64,000 nt of DNA from assembly GCA_964367585.1 (NCBI GenBank), contig CAYIYH010000001.1:614138-678137 (forward strand), in the 5' to 3' direction. Under the pieces are notes generated by a model. That model ran no database searches, had not been told where the DNA came from, and worked only from the letters and a program-made list of their open reading frames with translations. Position 1 is the first letter of the stretch, and every line of letters starts with the position of its first letter. The DNA comes from CAYJGJ01 sp964367585 (GTDB lineage: Bacteria > Bacillota > Clostridia > Peptostreptococcales > Anaerovoracaceae). Below, piece by piece: positions 43,584-53,378 of this stretch. The position numbers and the translations under genes were made by a program.

Positions 43584-44132
43584 TTATTCTTCTACAAGTG
43601 TGCGCTCTATTATATTCGCGCGTTTTAGTAATGTGATTACAACAGGAATCAGTATAAGTTGTAGCAAAATACCAGGGATTGCACCTAAAACTGCTCCACT
43701 TACAAAAAGTTCAAAAGAGAAAGCTCCCCCTGTTACTCCTAAAAGGATAGACATTGTAACACCCCAAACGATTCTTCCAAGAAGCATACTAGTGACCAGT
43801 GATATGATTGTTTGACCGTTTTTTCCTGCGAGTAACTTATACATTATCCCAATAACAAGACCATACGCTGCTAACTCAAATGCCATTGCCGTAGCAGTTG
43901 GGAACATCGGCGGCATACCGAATAATACACTACGCAGCAAAGGTGTGATAGCCCCTACCAATAAACCGTATTTCCCACCACAAATTATTCCACAAAGAAG
44001 TACCGGTATATGCATCGGTAGCAAGGCACTACCAATTTCGGGAATTTGCCCCGTAAAAAAAGGAAGTACTATTCCTATTGCTATAAAAAGTGCACTTAGC
44101 ACAAGATTTTGAATGTTGTTGTTGTTTTTCAT
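43584..44132 (-). CDS. ECF transporter S (substrate-binding) component
   Basis: 182 residues with about six membrane helices. The motif MHIPVLLCGIICGGKYGLLVGAITPLLRS and the following PPMFPTATAMAFEL are typical of ECF S components of vitamin transporters. The substrate is not fixed by the sequence. No gene for the T component or ATPases is nearby, so it would use a shared energising module. AAGGAG precedes the ATG. Its partner gene is the P-loop kinase downstream. Confidence 0.85.
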   Translation of the reverse strand: MKNNNNIQNLVLSALFIAIGIVLPFFTGQIPEIGSALLPMHIPVLLCGIICGGKYGLLVGAITPLLRSVLFGMPPMFPTATAMAFELAAYGLVIGIMYKLLAGKNGQTIISLVTSMLLGRIVWGVTMSILLGVTGGAFSFELFVSGAVLGAIPGILLQLILIPVVITLLKRANIIERTLVEE

Positions 44133-44167
44133 TTATTTTTCTCCTTGAAAGTTAATATTTCACTTGC

Positions 44168-44632
44168 CTATTTATTATTTTTTTCGATATCGAGCAAGAA
44201 CTCTTTCATTGGTAATCCACCGGCATATCCTACAAGTTTGCCAGATGCACCTATTACCCTATGGCATGGAACAATAATACTTATTGGATTTTTGTTATTC
44301 GCCATACCAACTGCACGACTTGCCTTTGGATTTCCGACTGCCGTAGCAATTTCCTTATAACTCCTCGTTTCTCCGTATGGAATGTCACATAATGCATTCC
44401 ACACACGCTTTTGGAACTCTGTTCCTTCGAATCTATACTTGACGTCAAACTCTTTTCGTTTGCCATCAAAATACTCAACGAGTTGTTTATATGCTTTATC
44501 GCTGATCGCGCTTTTATCCCCAAGATCACTTATGTTTTCATCGTGAATTTTCTTCAAATATGTTATAAATTCATCATCGTAATCGATTCTGAAGTTTCCT
44601 AATTTTGTTTCATAAATTGCAAAGCCCTTCAT
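44168..44632 (-). CDS. ogt: Methylated-DNA--protein-cysteine methyltransferase
   Basis: 154 residues. The acceptor Cys lies in IIVPCHRVIG (Cys123) with the Asn hinge before it and the IPYGETRSYKEIA helix that contacts DNA. It removes alkyl groups from O6-guanine in one suicide reaction. It lacks the Ada regulatory domain. It is the first of three genes that run to the terminator near 42.5 kb. Confidence 0.93.
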   Translation of the reverse strand: MKGFAIYETKLGNFRIDYDDEFITYLKKIHDENISDLGDKSAISDKAYKQLVEYFDGKRKEFDVKYRFEGTEFQKRVWNALCDIPYGETRSYKEIATAVGNPKASRAVGMANNKNPISIIVPCHRVIGASGKLVGYAGGLPMKEFLLDIEKNNK

Positions 44633-44839
44633 TTTTCATATCCTCTCTCTGTCTATCGCGCAAACTGAGTAATAATTAATTCATCGATTTTATATACACA
44701 GCATAATTATACATTTTTTTTTGCTAAAAGTCTTGCATATAATTTGATAATATTCTCTTTCGCCATATTCAAAGTACATACTTTTCTCCACCGCATGTAA
44801 ATAACAAAATACCGTTGTTTAAAATCGAAGCGCTTAAAA

Positions 44840-46609
44840 TTAAATGAGTAAATCCTCTGTGGTCCTAAGCTGTGCATCGTACAATTTTGCATAAACCCCA
44901 TTGTTAGCATATAGCTCGCTATGAGACCCTTGCTCCGCAACACCTTCTTCCGTCAACACTATAATCTCATCGGCATTCCTGACCGTAGAAAGTCTATGTG
45001 CTATTACGAGCGTAGTTCTATCCTCGAAAAGCTCATATATCGATCGCTGAACTTCCCGCTCTGTTTGAGTATCGAGTGCAGATGTCGCCTCGTCAAGTAT
45101 CATGATAGGCGGATTTTTTAAAAAGGCTCGCGCAATGCTCAATCGCTGCTTTTGCCCGCCAGAAAGTCTCACACCCTTTTCCCCGACGTTGGTATCATAC
45201 CCATTGGGACAGTTCATGATAAAATCGTGCACCCTTGCCCTCTTTGCGGCATCGATTACTTCCTCGTCTGTCGCATTGATATTACCATATTTAATATTAT
45301 CACTAATGCTGCCCGCAAAAAGAAAGAGATCTTGTTGCACTATCCCAATCGCATTCCTAAGACTATTTACTTTAATATCTCTAACGTCTATACCATCGAG
45401 CAAGATGCAGCCTTCCAGGCAATCGTAAAACCTTGGTACTAATTGACACAAAGTAGTTTTCCCACCACCCGATGGCCCAACGAGCGCAACCGTTTTGCCC
45501 GCCTCAATCTTTAAAGAAATATTATTTAGAACCTCTTCATCGTCATCATATTTAAAAGTTACATTATCAAACTCGATCCTCCCTTTAATATCGGTGAGTT
45601 CCAGTGCGTCGGGACTATCCTTTATTTCGACGTCAGTATCCATAATTTCCACAAACCGCATGAATCCACTCATCCCTTGCTCGAATTGCTGAGTGAAGTT
45701 CATCAATCTCTGTACAGGTTGAAGAATTATATTTATATATAATAAGAAAACGACTAAATCTGAACCATCCATAGTTCCGGATATAACACAAAAACCACCG
45801 ACGATTAAGACAAAAGCATTAGACATATTTGTCAAAAAATTCATTCCCGACATGAATGCGGACATCGCCTTATATGAAAGCTGCTTAGCATTCTTGAATA
45901 GACTATTGCTCTCAGTAAATTTCTCGATTTCGTGCTCCTCATTAGTAAATGATTGAGCTACCCTTATCCCGCTTATACTATTTTCTAGTTGCGCATTTAC
46001 ATCGGCAATCTGAACCCTCACCTCAGAAAATGCATCTCTCATCTTTTTGCGTCTGGTAGCAGTATACCACACAACTATTGGAAACATAATAAGGATACAC
46101 AGAGAAAGTCTCCACTCTACAGTTAACAAGATGACAGAGGAGCCCAAAAACATGACCGCAGAAATAAAAATATCCTCTGGTCCATGGTGAGCAAGCTCGG
46201 TAATGTCATTTAATCCATATATTACCTTTGACATAATTTGGCCGGTTCTATTTTTGTCATAGTATTTGAAAGAGAGCTTCTGTAAGTGAGCAAACAAATC
46301 CTCTCTAATATCTGCCTCCATCCTTACGCCTAGCACATGCCCCCAGTAGTTAATATAATAAGAAAAAATCGCAATTGCAACATTAATTCCGATCATTGTA
46401 GCGGCAAGCATAATTAACTCATCCATGTTGCCCTGCGGAATAGTGACATCCATTATTCGCCGAGTTACAAGAGGGAAGAGCAGTCCTAATCCCGCAGACC
46501 CAAGCGCACACGCCATGTCATAAAAGAACAACCTCTTGTGCGGCCTGTAGTATGATACGAATCTTCTTATCGTCCCCTTTTTCATTTTTATCTTTTCTTT
46601 TTTACTCAT
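44840..46609 (-). CDS. ABC exporter, fused membrane and ATPase domains
   Basis: 589 residues. Six membrane helices (about 25-310) of the type 1 exporter fold, with the YDKNRTGQIMSKV coupling segment, precede an ATPase domain with Walker A GPSGGGKTT (about 375), signature VRLSGGQKQRLSIARAF, Walker B MILDEATSALD and H-loop IAHRLSTV. It works as a homo- or heterodimer to export lipids or drugs. The ribosome site is weak. No second half-transporter is adjacent, so a homodimer is more likely. Confidence 0.93.
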   Translation of the reverse strand: MSKKEKIKMKKGTIRRFVSYYRPHKRLFFYDMACALGSAGLGLLFPLVTRRIMDVTIPQGNMDELIMLAATMIGINVAIAIFSYYINYWGHVLGVRMEADIREDLFAHLQKLSFKYYDKNRTGQIMSKVIYGLNDITELAHHGPEDIFISAVMFLGSSVILLTVEWRLSLCILIMFPIVVWYTATRRKKMRDAFSEVRVQIADVNAQLENSISGIRVAQSFTNEEHEIEKFTESNSLFKNAKQLSYKAMSAFMSGMNFLTNMSNAFVLIVGGFCVISGTMDGSDLVVFLLYINIILQPVQRLMNFTQQFEQGMSGFMRFVEIMDTDVEIKDSPDALELTDIKGRIEFDNVTFKYDDDEEVLNNISLKIEAGKTVALVGPSGGGKTTLCQLVPRFYDCLEGCILLDGIDVRDIKVNSLRNAIGIVQQDLFLFAGSISDNIKYGNINATDEEVIDAAKRARVHDFIMNCPNGYDTNVGEKGVRLSGGQKQRLSIARAFLKNPPIMILDEATSALDTQTEREVQRSIYELFEDRTTLVIAHRLSTVRNADEIIVLTEEGVAEQGSHSELYANNGVYAKLYDAQLRTTEDLLI

Positions 46610-46663
46610 TTTTCAACTTTTCTATCTCTACTTACACCCGCTTTTTTTACAAAGCATCTCTTG

Positions 46664-47005
46664 TTACTTTTTAATTGTAAATTTCCCAATTGCTTTTATC
46701 ACTTGGGGCGTAGCAGTGACGACAGTACCGACTGCACTTACTGCTATGGTAGCATTTCTAGCTCTATTATCTTTCTTATCAGCCTTTACCGCTTTACATC
46801 TTTCGCATATGTCCGCACTGTCAGTTGACAAAGATTTATTGCACACTTTGCACACATAGCTAAGTTTCTCACCGCATCTCGAACAAAAATTATCATTGTA
46901 TTTATAGGTCTTTTTTAGGGTATTTATTTCATCATCCGCTACCTTTTTCTTTTTCCTTTTTCCATGCTCACAGTTTGGATTTAAACATCCTTTAATCATT
47001 TTCAT
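46664..47005 (-). CDS. Zinc-ribbon protein with hydrophobic C-terminus, unknown function
   Basis: 113 residues. Three cysteine pairs in a row (CLNPNC, CSRCGEK with CKVC, CERC) form one or two zinc ribbons. The C-terminal part (NATIAVSAVGTVVTATPQVIKAIG) is a hydrophobic or amphipathic helix that may touch membrane. The ATG at 47005 is chosen because GGAGG lies upstream. It overlaps the 338-residue gene by 14 bases and is last in the hsd operon. The family is not recognised. Its place suggests an accessory to the restriction system. Confidence 0.6.
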   Translation of the reverse strand: MKMIKGCLNPNCEHGKRKKKKVADDEINTLKKTYKYNDNFCSRCGEKLSYVCKVCNKSLSTDSADICERCKAVKADKKDNRARNATIAVSAVGTVVTATPQVIKAIGKFTIKK

Positions 47006-48008
47006 TTGAATCTTCCTCCGCCAACATACTAATATAAAATTCTTTCGTATTATCAAGACTAGTCTGTTGAAAAACTCGGTCAAGCTTTAAGGTTGCCCTT
47101 GTTTTCCATATTCCTACATCAGTTCCATCATCCGTTTTATCCCATTGTGATAGTAAATTCGCATTTTCAGTAATTACTTGTTCTATAAATGATGAATAAT
47201 CATTTATAACCAATTTCATAGCGCTATATTCTTCCTCGTTGAAATATATCCCAGCCTTCATTATTACTGCATTGTGTATTCCTTCAAAACTCCGATGAAT
47301 ATTATTCATTCTCTCATCAATTTGTGCTGCCTGTGCGCCTTTTGCAGCTTGGTATCCTTTGCTTTTCAGAAAATCAATATCTGACTGCATTGTTAATCTC
47401 AGTTGGCTACTTGCATCTGACAACGACTTAATAGCTTGGCCCTTCAATTGCATTTGCATTGATTCATCGCGTACAGCTAATGATTCTAAATATAGACTAC
47501 GCCCACTTTCAAATCCCGCTATTCTATCGCTTTGCTGTCCTTCTACAACTCTTTTCACACTTATATCAATTACATTTAATTGGCTTGCTATTTTTTCTAG
47601 CTGTGCTTGCAAATCCTGTAACTGCATAGTATTTGTAAGTTGCATGAAATCCATATTTCCTAGTGTTTCTTTTTTTAATGGTATCTTGTCGCCAAATTTA
47701 CCATCAGAATTTCTATACTGAGAAGTTATGTTACCAAGACCATCTTCCACCAGTTTTATTGTACCTTTTTCAATTTCTTTATACGTTTTCTTAGAAATAT
47801 CTAACACGTATCTACCGCTACCATTCGCCTCTTTAATTAACGCAGCACCTACTGGCGCTTCCTTCATAACTAAATTAAAAATATCCCTCGCCAACTCTTG
47901 CGTTTTCTGCACCTTAGAAGATAGCTGATCCGAGAAAAAATTCAATGGAGCTATATCTTCGTTTTCCATTTCATTATCAAAGATATTGTTACTATTTCTT
48001 TCCTTCAT
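46992..48008 (-). CDS. Helical protein of unknown function, last-but-one gene of the hsd operon
   Basis: 338 residues, mostly helical with coiled-coil potential (LQLQDLQAQLEKIASQLNVI region, about 130-160). There is no signal peptide, membrane segment or catalytic motif that I recognise. AAGGAG 6 bases before the ATG at 48008 fixes the start. It begins 42 bases after hsdR and overlaps the zinc-ribbon gene. The tight spacing implies co-expression with the type I system. It could be a defence effector or regulator, which is inference. Confidence 0.6.
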   Translation of the reverse strand: MKERNSNNIFDNEMENEDIAPLNFFSDQLSSKVQKTQELARDIFNLVMKEAPVGAALIKEANGSGRYVLDISKKTYKEIEKGTIKLVEDGLGNITSQYRNSDGKFGDKIPLKKETLGNMDFMQLTNTMQLQDLQAQLEKIASQLNVIDISVKRVVEGQQSDRIAGFESGRSLYLESLAVRDESMQMQLKGQAIKSLSDASSQLRLTMQSDIDFLKSKGYQAAKGAQAAQIDERMNNIHRSFEGIHNAVIMKAGIYFNEEEYSAMKLVINDYSSFIEQVITENANLLSQWDKTDDGTDVGIWKTRATLKLDRVFQQTSLDNTKEFYISMLAEEDSNEND

Positions 48009-48050
48009 AATCAACTCCTTACTTTATTCATCATAATTTACACAATCTGT

Positions 48051-51000
48051 CTAAATAATGATAACCTTATCCGTCCAAAGTTCGCATTGGTTCATGACGG
48101 TTTTGATTGCGTCTTCCATTCCCTCGGGTGGATACTTGTATTTTTTTAACAATCGCTTAACCAACTTGCGCATAGTAGCTCGTGCAGTTTCTTTCTTTTG
48201 CCAGTCGATTGTTCGATTTTTGCGGAGCATATCAGTAAGTTCCCTTGTTATCTTGATAAGCTCATCATTTTCATAAAAATCCTTAATAGCGGATGGCTTA
48301 GTGAGCGCATCATAAAACGCAAGCTCGTCGGATGATAAACCAAGCCTATCTCCTTCGGTATTCGCTTCCGCTAAATCTTTCGCAAGTTTCAAAAGTTCCT
48401 GTATTACTTCCTCATTTGTAAGCATACCATTTAGGTACCTGTTCATCGCTCCTTGTATCATCTCGGAAAATTTTTCCGATTTCACAATATTTGTTTTTCG
48501 GTAAAGAGATACTTGTTCGGCAATAAGTTTTTTAAGAAGTTCAACAGCTAAATTCTTCTCTTTCATGTTTGCAATTTCTTCAAGGAATTTAGGATCAAAC
48601 AACGAAAACTCATTTTGAACATCTGAAAAAAGATTAATAACACCATCACTTTTGATACTGTGTTTGAGCAACTCATTAATTCGATCATTGACTTCGGGTA
48701 AAGTAAATTTCTTTCCAGCGCCTCCGACTGTTAGTCGTACCGTCATTGTTCTTATCGCTTCGAAATATGCGGCTTCAAATCTTGTTTTTTCATCTACAAG
48801 ACTGCTGCAAAGAGATAATGCTTGCTTGAGAAGTAATGCTTCCTTTATAAATATATTTTGAGTTCTTTCATTTTCAGGCAGTTCGTTTTCGGAAACGCTT
48901 TTACCTAAAATAAAGTTCACCCCTCCACTTATTGTCTTAGCTTTTTCGAGGTCCGTTCCGATCATAAAAGCAGAATAATTATATCCGTGCAAAAGGTCAC
49001 GACAAATAGATAGTTTTTCGAGAAACTTAGGATAAGCCATTTTGCTAATATCTGTATCGCCGTAATTTTGCTTATCTCGTTTAGTGTAATCATTCATCGC
49101 TTGTTTTAGAGCAGATGCTATACCTACATAATCGACAACTAGTCCACCTTCTTTATCCTTAAAAACACGATTTACACGGGCAATTGCTTGCATAAGATTG
49201 TGTCCCATCATCGGCTTATATACATACATAGTTGCTAGTGACGGAACATCAAATCCAGTTAACCACATGTCAACTACGATAGCGATTTTCATTTCAGAAT
49301 TATTATCCTTAAACTTCCTTGCAAGTTCTTCTTTGTGCGATTTATTACCAATAACTTGTCGCCATTCCTCAGGATCGTTATTTCCTTGTGTCATAACGAC
49401 ACCGACTTTTTTAGCCAAATCAGGCTTTATCTCTATTATTTTTTTGTAAATCTTCATAGCAATCGCACGTGAATACGCAACGATCATTGCCTTACCTGTG
49501 AGCAAGCTCGCACGATTATTTTCATAATGATTAATAATATCTCTAACGAGAGAGTCTAGGGTTTGATCCGCTCCTAAAATCGCATCCATTTGCGCAAGTT
49601 CTTTTTTGCTTTTTTCAATTACATATGAATCCGCATTTTCCGCCACAATATCATATTCTTTATCTATCATGGACAATGCATATGTATCTAATTTGATATG
49701 AATTACGCGGCTTTCGTAATAAACTGGTTTTGTTGCTCCATCTTCGACAGCTTGTGTCATATCATAAATATCGATATAATCTCCGAACACTTCTCGTGTG
49801 CTACGATCTTTTGACGATATCGGCGTCCCAGTAAAACCTATATATGTGGCATTCGGAAGATTATCACGAATGATACGGGCAGTTCCAATAATCGTCTTTG
49901 CCTCAAGTTCCCCTTGCTCATTTTCTTTTAAGACAACTTTTTCACTCAATCCATATTGTCCCCTGTGTGCTTCATCTGCAATTACAATAATATTACGTCT
50001 TTCGGATAAAGGTTCAGAACTTTCCTCGAACTTCTGCATTGTGGTAAAAATGATGCCGTTTGCTTGTCTACCATTTAACCAATCCTTCAACCCTATTTCA
50101 GTTTTTGCTGAATTTTCATTAATCTTCCTACATGTTGCTTGCACTGGAGTTTGTCTTAAAAAGTCACGGCAACGCGAAAACTGTCCGTATAACTGGTCAT
50201 CAAGATCATTACGGTCGGTAATGACAACAATAGTAGGACTATTGAGCTTTTCTTGCAAAAGTTTAGCATAAAAAACCATAGAAAGTGACTTTCCACTCCC
50301 TTGAGTGTGCCAGAAGACACCTCCCTTACCATCGCTCTCTGTCGCATCCGTTGCTTTTTGTACTGCTTTTTTTACAGCAAAATATTGATGATACCCAGCA
50401 AGTATCTTAAATGTGTTTTGACCATCCATGTTAAAGCAGATAAAATTTTTGATTATATCGAGAAAACGATTTTTTTCAAATAGCCCTTCAAAAAAAGTAT
50501 CGAATTGGGCATACTGAGTATTTTCATAACTTCCGTCTTTCGTTTTCCATTCCATAAAACGATCTTCGCTAGAAGTAATCGTGCCTGCTTTAGAAATTGT
50601 GAGATCACTCATAATACAAATTGCATTGTAATAAAATAAAGACGGTATCTCATGCATATAGTTTCTAAGTTGACGATATGCATCCGATACATCTGCTTCC
50701 TCTCTTGATGGAGACTTTAACTCCACAACCACGAGCGGCAATCCATTTATAAATAAAACTATATCCGGCCTTTTTTCACTATTTTCAATAAAAGTCCACT
50801 GATTAGCGACGATAAACTCGTTGTTATTCACATTCTCATAATCTATCAGATACACAAGTTCTGAACGTTCCTCGCCTTTTTCGAAATATTTGACAGGCAC
50901 TCCGTTTTGGAGATAGTCCATAAAAGTGATGTTTTTTTGAAGTAGAGTACCACTCTCAAAGTTCTTTAACTTATATATTGCTTCATTGATAGCATCTGCG

Positions 51001-51170
51001 GGCAATGTACGATTAATCCGTGTAAGTGATGACAATAAAGCCTCATCATATACGGGACTATTATAATCTCGCACGATTTCAGGGCCATAGATATGTATAT
51101 ATCCAAGCTCTTTTATCAACTCAATTACGGCATTTTCGTATGCGGATTCATTGTAGTTGTTTTGCATCAT
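48051..51170 (-). CDS. hsdR: Type I restriction enzyme, R (motor and nuclease) subunit
   Basis: 1039 residues. The N-terminal nuclease region has RPDIVLFINGLPLVVVELKSP (PD-ExK motif). The translocase follows with Walker A HTQGSGKSLSM, DEAD-type VIADEAHRGQYG, YIGFTGTPI and the C-terminal QAIARVNRVF motif VI. It cuts unmodified DNA after translocation. The ATG at 51170 follows GAGG by 5 bases. The longer frame to 51221 overlaps the upstream gene and is rejected. The DUF3644 gene lies 7 bases before it. Confidence 0.96.
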   Translation of the reverse strand: MMQNNYNESAYENAVIELIKELGYIHIYGPEIVRDYNSPVYDEALLSSLTRINRTLPADAINEAIYKLKNFESGTLLQKNITFMDYLQNGVPVKYFEKGEERSELVYLIDYENVNNNEFIVANQWTFIENSEKRPDIVLFINGLPLVVVELKSPSREEADVSDAYRQLRNYMHEIPSLFYYNAICIMSDLTISKAGTITSSEDRFMEWKTKDGSYENTQYAQFDTFFEGLFEKNRFLDIIKNFICFNMDGQNTFKILAGYHQYFAVKKAVQKATDATESDGKGGVFWHTQGSGKSLSMVFYAKLLQEKLNSPTIVVITDRNDLDDQLYGQFSRCRDFLRQTPVQATCRKINENSAKTEIGLKDWLNGRQANGIIFTTMQKFEESSEPLSERRNIIVIADEAHRGQYGLSEKVVLKENEQGELEAKTIIGTARIIRDNLPNATYIGFTGTPISSKDRSTREVFGDYIDIYDMTQAVEDGATKPVYYESRVIHIKLDTYALSMIDKEYDIVAENADSYVIEKSKKELAQMDAILGADQTLDSLVRDIINHYENNRASLLTGKAMIVAYSRAIAMKIYKKIIEIKPDLAKKVGVVMTQGNNDPEEWRQVIGNKSHKEELARKFKDNNSEMKIAIVVDMWLTGFDVPSLATMYVYKPMMGHNLMQAIARVNRVFKDKEGGLVVDYVGIASALKQAMNDYTKRDKQNYGDTDISKMAYPKFLEKLSICRDLLHGYNYSAFMIGTDLEKAKTISGGVNFILGKSVSENELPENERTQNIFIKEALLLKQALSLCSSLVDEKTRFEAAYFEAIRTMTVRLTVGGAGKKFTLPEVNDRINELLKHSIKSDGVINLFSDVQNEFSLFDPKFLEEIANMKEKNLAVELLKKLIAEQVSLYRKTNIVKSEKFSEMIQGAMNRYLNGMLTNEEVIQELLKLAKDLAEANTEGDRLGLSSDELAFYDALTKPSAIKDFYENDELIKITRELTDMLRKNRTIDWQKKETARATMRKLVKRLLKKYKYPPEGMEDAIKTVMNQCELWTDKVIII

Positions 51171-51177
51171 TTCCACC

Positions 51178-52152
51178 TCAATCCATAAATTTATTTTTAT
51201 TATCCTCGCAATAAATACCAACTTCGGTTAGCCATGTGTCATACCAATACCATGTTTTTGCAATCTGAACACCATAGCCATATTTGAGATTTTTAGCATC
51301 TCTTGATTTCCACAGTTCTGTATGATTGCTGATAGAAAATTTCATAAATCCTCTTTTTTTCATTTGTTCAACAATCTGACTGGGTAGGTATTTGCTTTTT
51401 TCAGTTTCCTTAATTACAGCGTAAGTACGTTCGATATCTTCCGCGAGTGGTGAGCCACTCGTGATGAACTCAATAACTTGGTCAGCCTGTCCTTGACGCT
51501 TAGCGTTTATTGGGAAAAATAATACTCGATAAGCATAACGTGAACTTTTTAATTCTTCATCAGTTAAATCAGCTTCAAATTCAACAACAAAATTCTGAAT
51601 ATTGCTCGTAACATGAGGATTGTTTCGTAGAACACCTTGTTGCTCGGGTGAAAGTGGTGAAAACTGTATAGATAACGCTAACTCCTTGTTAAGGCAGTAC
51701 TTTTTATCAAATAAACTTGATATGTAATAGTCAAAATTCAAGGCACATGCTTGAAGTTTTGCACTTAAATATTCATCAATCTTATTCGTCATTTGATGTT
51801 CTATCTCATGACGAATGCCAATTAGAAACTTTATATTTAGTTTTGTATCACTATCTAATGGACATTTTGCAGCATCTAAACACCTTTCCAATTCCCAATG
51901 TTTGAATGCACCATGCTTCGTTTTATCATAAATCTTTTTTTTACCTTTCATGCTAAAGTATCGATAATCAACATGTATACCACGAAAATAGGCATGCAGC
52001 AGATATGTCCATCCAATAACGGCAAACGTAATAAACGCTTCCGTTTTGAATGTGATATGAGGATTATTGTATATTTGAACAGCCGCAAGCATGGCTTCAC
52101 GAGCCTTTTTAAGCAGTTCGTTTTTCAATGATTTCACACGTCTTTTAGCCAT
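51178..52152 (-). CDS. DUF3644 protein, HEPN-type, within the hsd operon
   Basis: 324 residues. The sequence matches DUF3644, and the segment IRHEIEH gives the R-x4-H motif (Arg114, His119) of HEPN ribonucleases. The N-terminal region (LLKKAREAMLAAVQIYN) is typical of the family. HEPN proteins often cleave RNA as part of toxin or abortive defence. GGAGG lies 8 bases before the ATG. It is placed between hsdS and hsdR, and its stop is 7 bases from hsdR. By analogy with PrrC beside EcoprrI, it could be a second line of defence unleashed when HsdR fails. This is inference. Confidence 0.8.
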   Translation of the reverse strand: MAKRRVKSLKNELLKKAREAMLAAVQIYNNPHITFKTEAFITFAVIGWTYLLHAYFRGIHVDYRYFSMKGKKKIYDKTKHGAFKHWELERCLDAAKCPLDSDTKLNIKFLIGIRHEIEHQMTNKIDEYLSAKLQACALNFDYYISSLFDKKYCLNKELALSIQFSPLSPEQQGVLRNNPHVTSNIQNFVVEFEADLTDEELKSSRYAYRVLFFPINAKRQGQADQVIEFITSGSPLAEDIERTYAVIKETEKSKYLPSQIVEQMKKRGFMKFSISNHTELWKSRDAKNLKYGYGVQIAKTWYWYDTWLTEVGIYCEDNKNKFMD

Positions 52153-52187
52153 TCAGTATTTCCTCCTGTAAACGATAATTTAGTGGC

Positions 52188-53378
52188 TTAAATCTCCACT
52201 TGTGACACATCTATTTCACCGTTCATAAGGCGAGGTAAGAGAGTGTCACGAAGTTGAGCGAGTTTTCTATTTTCAATTCTTCGCTCAATTATCAAGTCAA
52301 GCATAGGCTGAATGATATTTGTGAGTTTAGTATAGCTATTATTATCGGGAATTAAGACTTCGGAAGTTTCAAGTTCTCCTCTCTTAATATGCCCCATAGT
52401 AGTTGCTTTTGCTTCTGCAATAGATATAAATTTTTGAAGATGAAAATTAGTCCAAAAATAGTAAAACCATTTATCGTATTTTGACGAGGTAACTTTAAAT
52501 AGATGTTGGTTTAATCCACAAGTAGTACCACACCAAAAATCAAGCATCAAACTTCCCGACCAAGAGAATATTACATCACCATCGTGAACAATATAATCAG
52601 ATTTTATGCTTTTAGAGCATCGGTCACTTGAACTATCACAACTACCTTGTCTAAGTTCTTTGATTTTTAATACTGGATAGATATCCTCGTCATCTTTCGG
52701 TCTGTATTTCTGCATTGCTAAGCCATTTGTATAGTCAGCAATGCCTAATAAGCTATCAGTTGCCCAATCAGCAGGCATAACACCACCAAAAGGCTCAAAG
52801 TCAACAAACCACGATTTAAAAATTGCCTGTGCTTGTTGCTCTAAATTATCGTTTATCGTATTATTAATCTCGATTTTATCGTCGATTACCGATAGTATTT
52901 TCACCAATTTGTCTTGCTTTTCCCGTGATATCAAAGGAATTTCTAAATTACCATAAGTTTGTGCATTTATATTTCCTCTTGTACTACCAGTATTAAACGA
53001 TGACACCCAAGCTTTATATTCTTGTGTTTGACAAAAATACTTAATGTATTTAGGATTTATCAAGTTCTCATTAATACTAAATTTTATTAAAAATCCTGCA
53101 AAAACAAATGTACCATCGCTGCCATCATAAAAGTAATTTCTTCCGGTACTTCCGCCAGTTCTTGCAAATACAATATCATTAGGTTTTAAGATATACCTAT
53201 CTGCGTTTGTATTGTCTACACTTTTTAAATCTGCACGATTTAATGTTCCATCATCATTAATGTCTGTAATCCGCAAATATGTGTATAAATTATCCCTCTT
53301 AGGTACAGCTGAAGCAGCGATCCCATACATACCTTTATTTCCTACTGATAATTCACTCAAAGTCATTCTACAATTCAT
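52188..53378 (-). CDS. hsdS: Type I restriction enzyme, S (specificity) subunit
   Basis: 396 residues. Two target-recognition domains are each followed by a conserved helical spacer, the first ending IPLISREKQDKLVKILSVIDDKIEINNTINDNLE and the second LRDTLLPRLMNGEID. Internal motifs such as KPNDIVFARTGG are typical. It sets the DNA sequence recognised by the methylase and nuclease. The ATG at 53378 lies inside the last codons of hsdM, so the longer frame to 53435 is not used. The recognised sequence cannot be read from here. Confidence 0.93.
   Translation of the reverse strand: MNCRMTLSELSVGNKGMYGIAASAVPKRDNLYTYLRITDINDDGTLNRADLKSVDNTNADRYILKPNDIVFARTGGSTGRNYFYDGSDGTFVFAGFLIKFSINENLINPKYIKYFCQTQEYKAWVSSFNTGSTRGNINAQTYGNLEIPLISREKQDKLVKILSVIDDKIEINNTINDNLEQQAQAIFKSWFVDFEPFGGVMPADWATDSLLGIADYTNGLAMQKYRPKDDEDIYPVLKIKELRQGSCDSSSDRCSKSIKSDYIVHDGDVIFSWSGSLMLDFWCGTTCGLNQHLFKVTSSKYDKWFYYFWTNFHLQKFISIAEAKATTMGHIKRGELETSEVLIPDNNSYTKLTNIIQPMLDLIIERRIENRKLAQLRDTLLPRLMNGEIDVSQVEI

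Noticed and set aside
44707..44943. Open frame of 78 codons overlapping the ABC exporter end
   Set aside because: It overlaps the conserved C-terminal part of the exporter on the same strand in another frame and has no recognisable product.
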